From Ostreococcus mediterraneus (taxonomy: Eukaryota > Chlorophyta > Mamiellophyceae > Mamiellales > Bathycoccaceae), in assembly GCA_012295225.1 (NCBI GenBank), contig WMKK01000007.1, forward strand, positions 602,605 through 666,604: 64,000 nt of DNA, given 5' to 3'. Below are positions 8,069-16,680 of the stretch, piece after piece. The notes beneath the pieces were generated by a model that did not search any database, had not been told where the DNA came from, and worked only from the letters and a program-made list of their open reading frames with translations. Numbering within the stretch: the stretch's first letter is position 1; each line of letters starts with the position of its first letter. The translations under genes were made by a program, and so were the position numbers.

Positions 8069-9583
8069 ATGGGGGCGCGATGCCGAGCGGTGGTGGTCGT
8101 CGTGGCGATTATCGTCGTGGTTTTCGCGTCGTGCGTCGTCGCGGGTGAAGGCGGTGGGGAGAGGCATGCGTCGTCGTCGTCTGGGACGGTGTTTGCGGAG
8201 ACATCTGCGATGACGCGGTCGATTGCGGCGTTTGAGCGATGGATGCGACGGGGCGGCGCTCCGGCGTCGACGACGACGACATTCGTCGGCGATGTCGGTG
8301 TTGGCGTCATTCCGGGTCTCGGACGTGGGTTGTATGCGAAGAAGAATATTACGAAAGGCGCGCTCTTGCTTGAAGTGCCGCTGGAGAAGTGCTTGTCGAC
8401 GGCGAGCGCGCGAGCGGATGGGACGTTTGGCGAGGCGTTTGGCGAGCTGGAGCGCGGAGCGACGACAAACGCGATGCTCGCGATGCATTTGTTGCGTCAA
8501 GCGTATGGACTTCGTGGTGATAGCGCGTATTGGCCGTGGTTAAAGTTACTTCCACGTGAGGTGGACAGCACGCTTGGGTGGACGGAGAAGGAATTAGATG
8601 AGATTGAGGGGTCAAATCTCGGCGCGTTTACGAGCGCCGTAAAGGCGCAATGGCGAGCGGAATACGACGCTTTGAACGTCACGCACTTGCGTCGTAGGTA
8701 CCCGGACGTGTTTGGTGGGAAACACGCGTCGTATTACACGTTTGAAAAGTTTATATGGGCCATGTTCGTCGTCTGGTCGCGGGCGATTGACTTGAGCACT
8801 GGGAGCGAGGACGCGCCGACGGCGCGCGTCGTGGTGCCGTTTTTAGACATGGCGAATCATTCTCCCGCGACAAAGCTCGTTCCGGCGTGGGACGCGCAGA
8901 AAAACGCAATCAAAGTCTACGCTGCGAGTAATTTCACGGAAAATTTGGAAATTCGCTTCAACTACGACGCCAAGCCGTCGCAATACTTTTTGTTGCAATA
9001 CGGCTTCATTCCGGAAAACAATCCAGCCGAGTGCGTCGAGGTGACGCTACGCGTCGCGGACAACGACCCACTTCGTGACATCAAAGAGACACTGCTAGAA
9101 AAGCATGGATTGAATCCGAAAACGCGAAATTTCGAATGGAAACCAGTCGGCATTGACGCAGATTTGCTCGCCGCCACGCGCGTGATTTCTATGAATGAGG
9201 ACGAGGCAAACGACCCGACGTCGGTGATGCTGGCCATCGCAGGCGCATCAGTGAGCGCTCGCAACGACGCACACACCAAAGCGGTATTGTTAAAGTCTAT
9301 TGCAAGTTTCCTAGAAGGCTACGGCACGACGTTGAAGGAGGACAACGTGTACGTTAAGGCGAAGGCAAACTCAACAAATTTGCCGAGCAAACGTAAACGT
9401 TTCGCCTTACTCCTTCGAATGCGCGAAAAAATCATCTTACTCAGCAGTGCAAACGCACTGTTTAAAGAAATTCCTGACGAAGATAGCGAGTTGGTGATAG
9501 ATTCGTGTAGGTATGCGTTTTATAATGAGTACGATGCGTGCATGGCGCGCGCGCGCGGCGAGACGTTTCGCAAGTTTGAGTAG
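8069..9583 (+). CDS. SET-domain protein methyltransferase, Rubisco LSMT/SETD3-like
   Basis: Predicted protein-lysine (or histidine) N-methyltransferase using S-adenosylmethionine. The 504-residue intronless frame shows a split SET domain: GLGRGLYAKKNITKG near residue 75, VPFLDMANHSPATK near 260, and the closing segment RFNYDAKPSQYFLLQYGFIP near 300, including the family Asn-His and Tyr positions. A helical C-terminal region of about 180 residues matches the Rubisco-LSMT substrate-binding domain in position and length. The ATG at 8069 gives a very hydrophobic N-terminus (VVVVVAIIVVVFASCVVAG) that could be a signal or anchor, but it is encoded by GTC-rich repeat DNA. A later in-frame ATG at 8210 (MTRSIAAFERW) is a plausible alternative start. 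The substrate cannot be told from the sequence. Confidence 0.87.
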   Translation: MGARCRAVVVVVAIIVVVFASCVVAGEGGGERHASSSSGTVFAETSAMTRSIAAFERWMRRGGAPASTTTTFVGDVGVGVIPGLGRGLYAKKNITKGALLLEVPLEKCLSTASARADGTFGEAFGELERGATTNAMLAMHLLRQAYGLRGDSAYWPWLKLLPREVDSTLGWTEKELDEIEGSNLGAFTSAVKAQWRAEYDALNVTHLRRRYPDVFGGKHASYYTFEKFIWAMFVVWSRAIDLSTGSEDAPTARVVVPFLDMANHSPATKLVPAWDAQKNAIKVYAASNFTENLEIRFNYDAKPSQYFLLQYGFIPENNPAECVEVTLRVADNDPLRDIKETLLEKHGLNPKTRNFEWKPVGIDADLLAATRVISMNEDEANDPTSVMLAIAGASVSARNDAHTKAVLLKSIASFLEGYGTTLKEDNVYVKAKANSTNLPSKRKRFALLLRMREKIILLSSANALFKEIPDEDSELVIDSCRYAFYNEYDACMARARGETFRKFE

Positions 9584-9658
9584 ATGAACAGCGGTAATGT
9601 TCGCGCATTACAAACAACAACATTTGGTTTATTGAGTTAGAACGTAGCGTATTGTAGA

Positions 9659-10921
9659 TTAGTACGGTCGGTGACGGTCGCCGCCACCTCCTCGACCTCC
9701 TCTTCTTCCGCCTCTTCCACCCATTCCTCGTCCGCCCATGACGTACGCGACTTGGCCGGTTGGCAGGATCACGGGCATAGCATTCTGCACGCGGGGCGCG
9801 CCGCTACCAGCCCAACCGCGCGGCGCGAGTCCGCCTCCATATGAAACACCGCTGTATCTACCACCTGCAGGACGCGAACCCGACCAATCGTCTCGTCCGC
9901 GTTGGGCTCCGCCCTTGCCGCGTTGGCTGCCGCCGCGGTCGTTTTGCTTGCGTTCAGCCCCTGGGACGGTGCGCGCGAACGAGATGCGAAGCATCGAGCC
10001 ATCGATGGAAGAAATGAAATTTCTACTATTTCTTGACTTGTTTTCATCCGCACCAGCGTCGGCGGCGTCGGCTTCGCATTCCTCGATGGCTTTCTTTGCG
10101 GATTCCGCCTTGACAAACGCCACGTACGCCGCCGCCCCGCGTAAGCGCACTTCCTCAATGTCGCCAAATCGCGCGAAAACCTCCCTAAGCGCGTCCTCGG
10201 TGTTATTTTCTTCGTTCATGTTTCTCACGCACAGCGTGCGCGTATCCGTCTTGGGTTTCGCCGCCGCCCATTCAAGCGTAACGCCCTTCTCTGCCGCCGC
10301 CGCCAAAGGCGTTAACAATTCCTTATTCTGCTGCATGCACTTCATCGCGCGCTCGGCGCACGCCTCATTATAATACACCGCAAAACCATGTCCACCGTTG
10401 TGATGCTCAGGATTCTTACTCGACGGGCACAACGAAAAATACTCCAATCCCGCGCCTCCCGCGCGCAACGCCTCGATAATCTCCTCCCGCGTCGCGTCCC
10501 GTCTCACCCCTGCAACTCGAAGCCGGTACTTATTCGGCTTCACGCTCGCACGAATCTTCTGATTCTTCACTTCACACGCGCTCGACGTAATCGCCTCGAT
10601 CGCTTTCGACGCAGCTTCCGCGCTTTCATACGTCGCGAACGCGTACCCTCGATGCGCCCCCGTCGCGAGATCCGTCATCAATTTCAAATCCTTCGCCCCT
10701 TCCTCAGCACCGCACTTCCTCAGCGCCGCGTGCACGTCAGATTCCTTTGCATCGAGCGAGATGGAACCGATGAATACCTCCGTGTCGGCGCGAGCCTTCG
10801 TGGCGACGAGTTCGTCGGTGACATCCACGTCGGGACGCAGCAGCGAAGCCTTGGCGTGCCAATCATAGTGCGCGTCGTCGTACGACGGCGCCGCGGCGCC
10901 GTGTTCGGCGTCGATATCCAT
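9659..10921 (-). CDS. RNA-binding protein with three RRMs and an RGG tail (hnRNP R/Q-like)
   Basis: Predicted nuclear or cytoplasmic mRNA-binding protein of 420 residues. RRM1 begins at EVFIGSISLDAKESDV (about residue 48) and has an RNP1-like block GYAFATYES. RRM2 (from KYRLRVAGV, about 135) carries GHGFAVYYN. RRM3 (from RTLCVRNMNEENN, about 240) is interrupted near its end by a charged loop. The C-terminus is Gly/Arg/Tyr-rich (RGKGGAQRGRDD, GGRGMGGRGGRRGGRGGGG), typical of RGG boxes that are often arginine-methylated. This three-RRM plus RGG order resembles SYNCRIP/hnRNP R proteins. Start 10921 opens an acidic N-terminus (MDIDAEHGAAAP). The frame stays open far upstream, but that part is Arg/Pro/Ser-rich and overlaps the divergent SelU gene, so it is left out. 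Confidence 0.88.
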   Translation of the reverse strand: MDIDAEHGAAAPSYDDAHYDWHAKASLLRPDVDVTDELVATKARADTEVFIGSISLDAKESDVHAALRKCGAEEGAKDLKLMTDLATGAHRGYAFATYESAEAASKAIEAITSSACEVKNQKIRASVKPNKYRLRVAGVRRDATREEIIEALRAGGAGLEYFSLCPSSKNPEHHNGGHGFAVYYNEACAERAMKCMQQNKELLTPLAAAAEKGVTLEWAAAKPKTDTRTLCVRNMNEENNTEDALREVFARFGDIEEVRLRGAAAYVAFVKAESAKKAIEECEADAADAGADENKSRNSRNFISSIDGSMLRISFARTVPGAERKQNDRGGSQRGKGGAQRGRDDWSGSRPAGGRYSGVSYGGGLAPRGWAGSGAPRVQNAMPVILPTGQVAYVMGGRGMGGRGGRRGGRGGGGDRHRPY

Positions 10922-11077
10922 CTCTCGTGTTTCGATGCGCGTCTCGGTGCGTGCGTGTCGTCGGCTCGGCGGCGGTGGCTCGGCGCGCGTCGGACAATGA
11001 CGCGATCGAGACGCCATTCGCCCGCACACTTTGCCTCGCGTACACCGCGCGCTCGGACGCCCGCGGCGCCGCCGATC

Positions 11078-11107
11078 GCGACAGACGCGACAGACGCGAC
11101 AGACGCG
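11078..11107. repeat. Short tandem repeat, 9-bp unit GCGACAGAC x3
   Basis: Three exact copies of GCGACAGAC in the spacer between the RRM gene and the SelU gene, upstream of the chosen SelU start. If translation began at the upstream in-frame ATG (10927), the repeat would encode RDR units, an unlikely protein segment; this supports the later start. Confidence 0.8.
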
Positions 11108-11199
11108 TGACGCCGGCGCGCGTGGACGCGGACAGACGCGTGGCGCGCGCGCGTGAGACGCCGGACACGGCGGAGCTGGGCGCCGCCGCCGACCGCACG

Positions 11200-12561
11200 A
11201 TGGCGCTCGAGCTGCGTGAGGCGGCACGCGCGGCGTTCGAGGTGGTATCGAGCGCAAGTACGCTGACGGAGGATGCGATGGAGGCGTTCGCGGCGGCGGC
11301 GACGGCGCCTGGTGTGGTGGAGCGCGCGGATGTGCGTGAAACGTTGACGGCGACGCGGGACGGCGGAGCGACGTTGCTCGACGCGCGGTCTCCGGGAGAA
11401 TTCGCGAAAGGGCACATCCCAGGCGCGGTGAATGTGCCTTTGTTTGATAATGATACGCGCGCGGAGGTGGGGAAGACGTATAAGACGCGAGGGCGGGGTG
11501 AGGCGATGGTGTTGGGGATGACCGCGGTGGCGCCTCAGTTGGACGCGCTCGTGGAGGCGGCCGTGCGGGCGATAGCGGAGCGCGGTGCGAAGGGCAGCGG
11601 CGGGAAAGATGATGTAAAGGATGTATATGTGATGTGTTTTCGCGGTGGCATGCGAAGCTCGTGTGTTGGATGGTTGTTGAGCGAAAAGATTCCTGGAGTT
11701 CGCGTGCGCGTGCTCTCTGGAGGATACAAAGGTTTTCGCAAGTGGGCTCTGGAACGATGCGGCGCGTTAGACGTGCCCGCGCCCAAGGTGTGCATAGTTG
11801 GTGGACGAACTGGGGTGGGAAAAACCCGCGCACTGCTCGCGCTGGAGGCGAAAGGGGAACAAATCATTGATTTGGAGGGATTGGCGAACCACGCCGGGAG
11901 CGCTTTTGGATGGGTTGGCCGCGAGCCCCAACCGACGTCTGAGCATTATTCAAACATGGTGGTGTGCACATGGGATGCGCTCGATCCAACGCGGTGGGTG
12001 TACATTGAAGACGAAGGTCCGCACGTTGGGCGGTGCTCGGTCGATCCATTACTTTTTGTGCGCATGCGAAACGCTCCGCTGGTGATTCGCATGGTGGCGT
12101 CGCGGGACATGCGGTTGCACACTCTCGTGGAGGATTACGCTACGGACGACTTAAGGTCCAATCCCGAATGGCTTCCGACTATGGAAGAAAGTATCGAAAA
12201 ACTCACCAAACGTCTCGGTGGTCTTCGCGTCAAGGAGATTCGCGACAAATTGGAGGGAGGAGACTTCACCGCCGTCGCCGAAGGATTGTTGGATTATTAC
12301 GACGAACTGTATGATAAGCATTTGATGCAAAAGCGAAAGGATCGCCGCGGGCGCGGAGGCGCGAATGATGAAACGTCATCGGTGACGTCGTTTTCATCGA
12401 CAGAGGAAGAGCGTGCGGGTGTCGTGGTTGATGTACATTGTCGAGCGCGGGAAGACGGCGCGATTGACGAGGAATCGTTGGTTCGCAACATTTTGTGCGC
12501 TGTGGGGTTGTTCGATTGCCAACACGGCACGATTGAGGAGTACCCATCCGAAGAGGGGTAG
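11200..12561 (+). CDS. tRNA 2-selenouridine synthase (SelU/MnmH/YbbB family)
   Basis: In bacteria this enzyme replaces sulfur by selenium at the wobble 2-thiouridine of certain tRNAs, using selenophosphate. The 453-residue protein has both required parts. The rhodanese domain (about 45-185) has LLDARSPGEFAKGHIPGAVN and the active-site loop C146-F-R-G-G-M-R-S. The P-loop domain has GGRTGVGKT (201-209), then DLEGLANHAGSAFG and YIEDEGPHVG. The family-typical tail LLDYYDELYDKH follows near residue 370. A low-complexity acidic/Ser insert and about 45 extra residues close the protein. Start 11200 (MALELREAAR) precedes all homology. The frame is open back to ATG 10927, where MFRCASRCVRVVG could be an organelle-targeting peptide, but that start is only 5 bp from the divergent RRM gene. 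Confidence 0.9.
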   Translation: MALELREAARAAFEVVSSASTLTEDAMEAFAAAATAPGVVERADVRETLTATRDGGATLLDARSPGEFAKGHIPGAVNVPLFDNDTRAEVGKTYKTRGRGEAMVLGMTAVAPQLDALVEAAVRAIAERGAKGSGGKDDVKDVYVMCFRGGMRSSCVGWLLSEKIPGVRVRVLSGGYKGFRKWALERCGALDVPAPKVCIVGGRTGVGKTRALLALEAKGEQIIDLEGLANHAGSAFGWVGREPQPTSEHYSNMVVCTWDALDPTRWVYIEDEGPHVGRCSVDPLLFVRMRNAPLVIRMVASRDMRLHTLVEDYATDDLRSNPEWLPTMEESIEKLTKRLGGLRVKEIRDKLEGGDFTAVAEGLLDYYDELYDKHLMQKRKDRRGRGGANDETSSVTSFSSTEEERAGVVVDVHCRAREDGAIDEESLVRNILCAVGLFDCQHGTIEEYPSEEG

Positions 12562-12641
12562 TTGGTAGAAGTTTTGACATTCTTTTTTTATGAATACATG
12601 ATACTAGTAGAAAGCTAAGAAGAAGAGAAGAAAAAATGCTT

Positions 12642-14462
12642 TTAACACGCTAACACCTTAATCATGCCGGTAGAATTTGCGGCGACGAGCACGCTATCGT
12701 CACTTTTCCACGTCGCGGCGCTGATAAATGCACGCGGCATGGTGACATCCTCCACCACACCGCTACCCGCAAAGTTGACTGACGTTATCGGTGACGACAA
12801 TTCTTTGTGGTAAATGTACACTTCGTTGGTTTCGCTGCCGCACGCGATATGATCACCTGCCACGGTGAGTCCGACAAAATTCTTCTCATTCATATGTCCT
12901 TTTAACGCACAAGTCAATTCCCCAGTGTTCACGTTCCATACGTTAATCGTACTATCTGTGGACGCGCTCGCAATTTGATTGGCGTTGAGGTACTTGACGT
13001 AACTCACCGCCTTGCGGTGACCGCTCAAAATTTGAACTGGCTTGTTTATCTTTCTGAGATCAAACAGATATACTTTGTGGTCCACGCACCCGACGGCGAT
13101 GCAATGCGCATTTTCGGGAGAGTACTGCGCGCAGCACACATTGGCTTTCATGTCAATCTCGTGCACGCTACTCGACTGGTCCGTGTTCCAGATTTTCACT
13201 AAATAATCATCCGAGCCGCTCACCAACAGCCGAGGATCGGTGCGACAGTAATCAACCGTCCAAATGCGCTTTTCGTGCTCCTCAAATTCTGCAACGACTT
13301 GACGACGCTCAACGTCCCACAACGACACTACGCCTTCGTAATCGCTCGCCGCGAGGTGGTGCTTGATGAATTTGTTGTACGACAAGCACGACAGCTTGGA
13401 CTTTGCCATAATTTCTTCTTCAGGCGCTTGCTTGCCTTCAAGCACGCGTGCCAAGTTGTACACTTGAATGCGCTTGGACACTCCTGCAGTGGCAAAATGT
13501 TCTTGCGTGGAATCAAACTCGATGCTACTCACAATCGTGCTGGAGTTTGCACCCTCTGGCTCGCTGATTTCCGCCGCGACGGAAATCTTTGAATACCGAT
13601 TAAACGCGCCAATGAGCGTAGAGAATTCATCCAATACCGCAGCGGTATCGCGTGCGTTAACAGAAGAGGCCGTACTGGAATTGTTCTCAGCACCATCGCA
13701 TCGTCTCTTTGAATACCAGCTCTGTAAGTCGTTGAAATGCCTCAATACTTTTCTGCGCTTAGTTTCGTCAATGTTCACTGGCGCGTCGTTGTCGCCGTCA
13801 CGTCTCGGCGCCATCACCCCAAGCGCTTCCATCGCATGTCCTATCATTTCTTTGTCACGCGTCTCACCTACTGCCCCCGGTGCATCGCGCAGCATCGCGG
13901 TGCCGGCTAAATGTTCAATCTCTCGTCTCACCGCGGCAATGTCGGTGTCCAAAAATTGCAATTCCCGCTCGAGCGCCGCCGCGTTTTCCGTTTTCCTCCG
14001 TCGACTCTCCATCAAAAACTCTTGCAGTACACCACGCGATGCCGCACGCGATTCCAAAACCATCCCTCGGTGTTTCTCACCGAGCGACTTTACGAGCGGC
14101 GTTAGTTCATCTAATTCCAGTCGTTTGGCCGTGGCGTCCTGGCGCTCGGTCTCAGCCTGTTTCGCTCGTTTCATAGCTTCCACCATGGCGTTCACCGCAG
14201 CATTCGGCACGAGTTGACGTTCGGTAAACGTAGAAGAACACGTTGGACACCGCGCGGTGCGTTCACGGGGCGCATATTCATCCTCATCGTCGTCGTCAGA
14301 CACCGTCGCCGCCTCGAGCGCGCGACTCGCGCACGCGTGACAAAACGTGTGCCCACACGTTCCTACGCAGTGCGCATCCGTGAACGGGTCGAGACATATC
14401 GCGCACGTGACGAGCGGTGCAAAATCATCTGGAACCGCGGATGGCGCGCGCGCGAGCGACAT
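12642..14462 (-). CDS. COP1: COP1 E3 ubiquitin ligase (RING, coiled coil, WD40)
   Basis: Photomorphogenesis repressor that targets transcription factors for ubiquitination, usually together with SPA proteins in CUL4-DDB1 complexes. The 606-residue intronless frame has the diagnostic order. A RING finger opens with CAICLDPFTDAHCVGTCGHT and ends with RCPTCSS, with an acidic insert (DDDDEDEY) in the middle. A coiled coil lies around residues 110-190. Seven WD40 blades fill the C-terminal half, for example VSLWDVERRQVVAEF, LLVSGSDDYLVKIWN, AVGCVDHKVYLFDLR and IASASTDSTINVWNV. I take ATG 14462 as start; ATG 14504 adds 14 residues. A simple TRAF-type or PRL1-like protein lacks this RING-coil-WD40 order. 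Confidence 0.95.
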   Translation of the reverse strand: MSLARAPSAVPDDFAPLVTCAICLDPFTDAHCVGTCGHTFCHACASRALEAATVSDDDDEDEYAPRERTARCPTCSSTFTERQLVPNAAVNAMVEAMKRAKQAETERQDATAKRLELDELTPLVKSLGEKHRGMVLESRAASRGVLQEFLMESRRRKTENAAALERELQFLDTDIAAVRREIEHLAGTAMLRDAPGAVGETRDKEMIGHAMEALGVMAPRRDGDNDAPVNIDETKRRKVLRHFNDLQSWYSKRRCDGAENNSSTASSVNARDTAAVLDEFSTLIGAFNRYSKISVAAEISEPEGANSSTIVSSIEFDSTQEHFATAGVSKRIQVYNLARVLEGKQAPEEEIMAKSKLSCLSYNKFIKHHLAASDYEGVVSLWDVERRQVVAEFEEHEKRIWTVDYCRTDPRLLVSGSDDYLVKIWNTDQSSSVHEIDMKANVCCAQYSPENAHCIAVGCVDHKVYLFDLRKINKPVQILSGHRKAVSYVKYLNANQIASASTDSTINVWNVNTGELTCALKGHMNEKNFVGLTVAGDHIACGSETNEVYIYHKELSSPITSVNFAGSGVVEDVTMPRAFISAATWKSDDSVLVAANSTGMIKVLAC

Positions 14463-14767
14463 TGCGCGCGTCTGTCGCTGTGAGCGTGGCGCGCCGTGGG
14501 ACACGAGTGAAAAAGCGAAACGCTGACGTCACTCGAGTGTTTTCGTGCGTCTGTGCGCGCGCTCGACGTGCTCGGGGACGTGCGCGGCGCGTCGTGCGTT
14601 CTATGTGAGCGCGTTCAAACGTCTGAGTCGAGGTGAGACACGCAACACGCGGTGGTGCGTCGCGATGTGATGATTCTCGATCGTCGTCGTGACTTCGTGG
14701 ATAGGCGGCGCGCGTTACGCAAAGGCTACAACTCAATTATGTTTTTACAATGGACATCGCGCGACGG
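14463..14767. other. Spacer between COP1 and the disrupted methyltransferase gene
   Basis: About 305 bp upstream of COP1, probably its promoter. It is GC-rich with many CGCG words. No ORF with recognisable homology, tRNA-like fold or repeat was seen. Confidence 0.5.
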
Positions 14768-15350
14768 CTATTGGGCCACTCGCGCGAATTCTACGATTTC
14801 TAATTCAGTGTTCCATCCTTGCGCCATGAAGTCGCGTTTGATGGCGTGAATGCCGACGGCTCGAAAGCCGTACTCTCCCGTGGCAATCGGGCTGAGAAAC
14901 GCGTCGTCGGCTCTGTGTGCGCAGGCGATGACCACCTGGAGCGAGGGAGAGCCCCACAGTGCGAAACAAACCCGTGCATATTTGCTCATCTTCGTTGTAC
15001 AGCACGTCAGCGACGAGGATGATGTCGAACGCATCGATGCCGGTGCACGCCAAACGTCGGCGGCGGAACTTTGATATCTAACGTCGTCACTTCCAATCTC
15101 GCCACGTTGCGAGCTGGATCTCCTAAACCATATGTATTCATCATTCGCGCGTCGTGCACGTGCAAGGTTTTGTCCGAGTAGTCGGCGACGACGTCGTCTC
15201 CCGAAGCGAATACCCGCATTCGGCATGTCGTATGACGAGCCGAACTAAGGAGACGGAGTCGACAACAGTCTTACCACAACCCTTGAACAAAATCCAACAC
15301 ATCTACCACCAGAAGGCGCGGTATAAATACTACCAGCACAAAGTTTCACC
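14768..15350 (-). pseudogene. Disrupted METTL21-like Rossmann methyltransferase gene
   Basis: Pieces of a class I SAM-dependent methyltransferase of the METTL21/EEF1A-KMT type lie in order on the minus strand but in changing frames. They are GCGKTVVDSVSLV (about 15270-15240), then VFASGDDVVADYSDKTLHVH to ARLEVTTLDIKVPPPTFG (15219-15045), then GIDAFDIILVADVLYNEDEQ to LSLAPG (15040-14935), then VIACAHRADDAFLSPIATGE to ELEIVEFARVAQ and a stop at 14768. The post-motif-II segment FDIILVADVLY is diagnostic of the family. At least three frame changes are needed, at about 15210-15240, 15045 and 14935, and no splice sites explain them. The N-terminal WxS-type motif is not recognisable. It begins directly after the CobW stop. 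It is either a decaying gene or an assembly-error cluster. Confidence 0.68.
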
Positions 15351-15351
15351 G

Positions 15352-16482
15352 TTAAACGCGTGGAGGTTTACGACACGCCAGGAGTTTTTCGCGAATCAAA
15401 TTCCAAAACGCATCTTCGTCAACATCCGTGTCGGCGTCAATACCTCGAGTGCGAATCAATTCAAATCGACTGTCGCGTCTATACGCCACGGACGTAAATG
15501 CTATTGAATGCGAGGCGCCATCGTCACCATGCACAATGTCAGGCCGCACCCAGTCCGCACCGAGGCGCATGATGCCCTTGAATCGCGCGACGTCGACGCG
15601 ACGCAACACAAATGCGTCAAAAAATTCCTTCAACAGGGGGCGAACGAAGACGTCATCGACGTGAAACGCATACCCACACGACGCGTACTCACTCGTAGCA
15701 TTCTTTAACATCCATGGTTCGCCGTGATATACCAGCGTCGGGCGCGGCAGCACAAAAGGTCCGCTCGGATTCATAGCGTTGCTCGCGTGCGGCGCGGCGT
15801 CGCTCGCCCCTTCCCATCCGCATTCTACGTCCAAAATCCGCGCATCAATCACATTCGCGCGCTCACCGATAACCACCGCCGCTTTCTTTGGCCAAAATCC
15901 ACGCCCAAACGCCTCGAACGCCGCAATCTCATCCGCAGTCGCGCAATCCGCGAATGAGCCGACGAGCGCATCCGCGCATTCGCACTGCGCCGCAAACAAC
16001 GCGCTCGTCCTCACCCCGCTTTCCCGCGCGCCAAACTCTCGCACATCCACCACGCACAACGTCGCACGAATATCCACGCTCGATTTCAAGTGCTCAGTGC
16101 GTAGGGCATCGATGACACGACCGGCATCACCCATTCCGCTCGGTTCCACCAACACGCGCGCCGGCGCGTATCGACGAATCACTTGCGTCACCGCCAGCGT
16201 AAACGGCGCCGCCGTCGCGCAGCACACGCACCCACCGTTCACTTCACGAACCACGACTCCACCATTCGCACTATCGCGATCGCTCGCGAGCGCTCGCGCG
16301 CCAACGTCCCCGCCGATGGCGTCATCGAGAAGCGCGCCATCGATGCCAAGCGCACCGAATTCATTCACAACCACCGCCCACGTCTCGTTCGCTGGACGCA
16401 TCGCGAGCGCGCGCGCGATCGTCGTCGTTTTCCCAGCGCCGAGCGCGCCGGTGACGACGTTGACTGGCGTCGGCGTCGGCAT
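15352..16482 (-). CDS. CobW/COG0523-family G3E GTPase (putative metal chaperone)
   Basis: G3E P-loop GTPases of this group are thought to deliver metals such as zinc or cobalt to client proteins. The 376-residue protein has a Walker A GALGAGKTT (12-20), the metal-binding signature G-G-C85-V-C87-C88, a Walker B-like VLVEPSGMGD near 110, and a CobW C-terminal domain ending in a short hydrophilic tail. The usual GTP-specificity NKxD is not obvious; IGERAN lies at about the expected place. Start 16482 (MPTPTPVNVV) is directly before the P-loop strand. An in-frame ATG at 16545 would add 21 residues. The gene diverges from the XRCC3-like gene with a 198-bp spacer. The metal and client cannot be predicted. 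Confidence 0.88.
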   Translation of the reverse strand: MPTPTPVNVVTGALGAGKTTTIARALAMRPANETWAVVVNEFGALGIDGALLDDAIGGDVGARALASDRDSANGGVVVREVNGGCVCCATAAPFTLAVTQVIRRYAPARVLVEPSGMGDAGRVIDALRTEHLKSSVDIRATLCVVDVREFGARESGVRTSALFAAQCECADALVGSFADCATADEIAAFEAFGRGFWPKKAAVVIGERANVIDARILDVECGWEGASDAAPHASNAMNPSGPFVLPRPTLVYHGEPWMLKNATSEYASCGYAFHVDDVFVRPLLKEFFDAFVLRRVDVARFKGIMRLGADWVRPDIVHGDDGASHSIAFTSVAYRRDSRFELIRTRGIDADTDVDEDAFWNLIREKLLACRKPPRV

Positions 16483-16680
16483 CGTGCGCGCACATGTGAC
16501 GTGACTTTTTTGAATTCGAATCAGCGCCAGCTGTTGCAGCGTCATTACTCGGCGCGCCGTGGCGTCGCGTCGGCGCCGTTCGTCCTCGTCGCGCGCGCGA
16601 GCGACGACGACGACGACGACGACGGCGCACTGCACCAGTCGTCGTCGAACGTGTCTCGGTGACGGCGCATTGAAGGCGTG

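Noticed and set aside
10927-11199. Possible N-terminal extension of SelU from ATG 10927
   Set aside because: The start would be 5 bp from the divergent RRM gene's start, and the translation includes a 9-bp tandem repeat giving RDR units. Kept only as an alternative because it could encode a targeting peptide.
10922-11833. 300-residue N-terminal extension of the RRM protein
   Set aside because: Translation is Arg/Pro/Ser/Thr-rich, antisense to SelU, and without family similarity.
15007-15226. Frame changes in the methyltransferase relic as short introns
   Set aside because: No GT...AG pair of plausible length lies at the junctions and the homology is contiguous at the DNA level, so indels are more likely.
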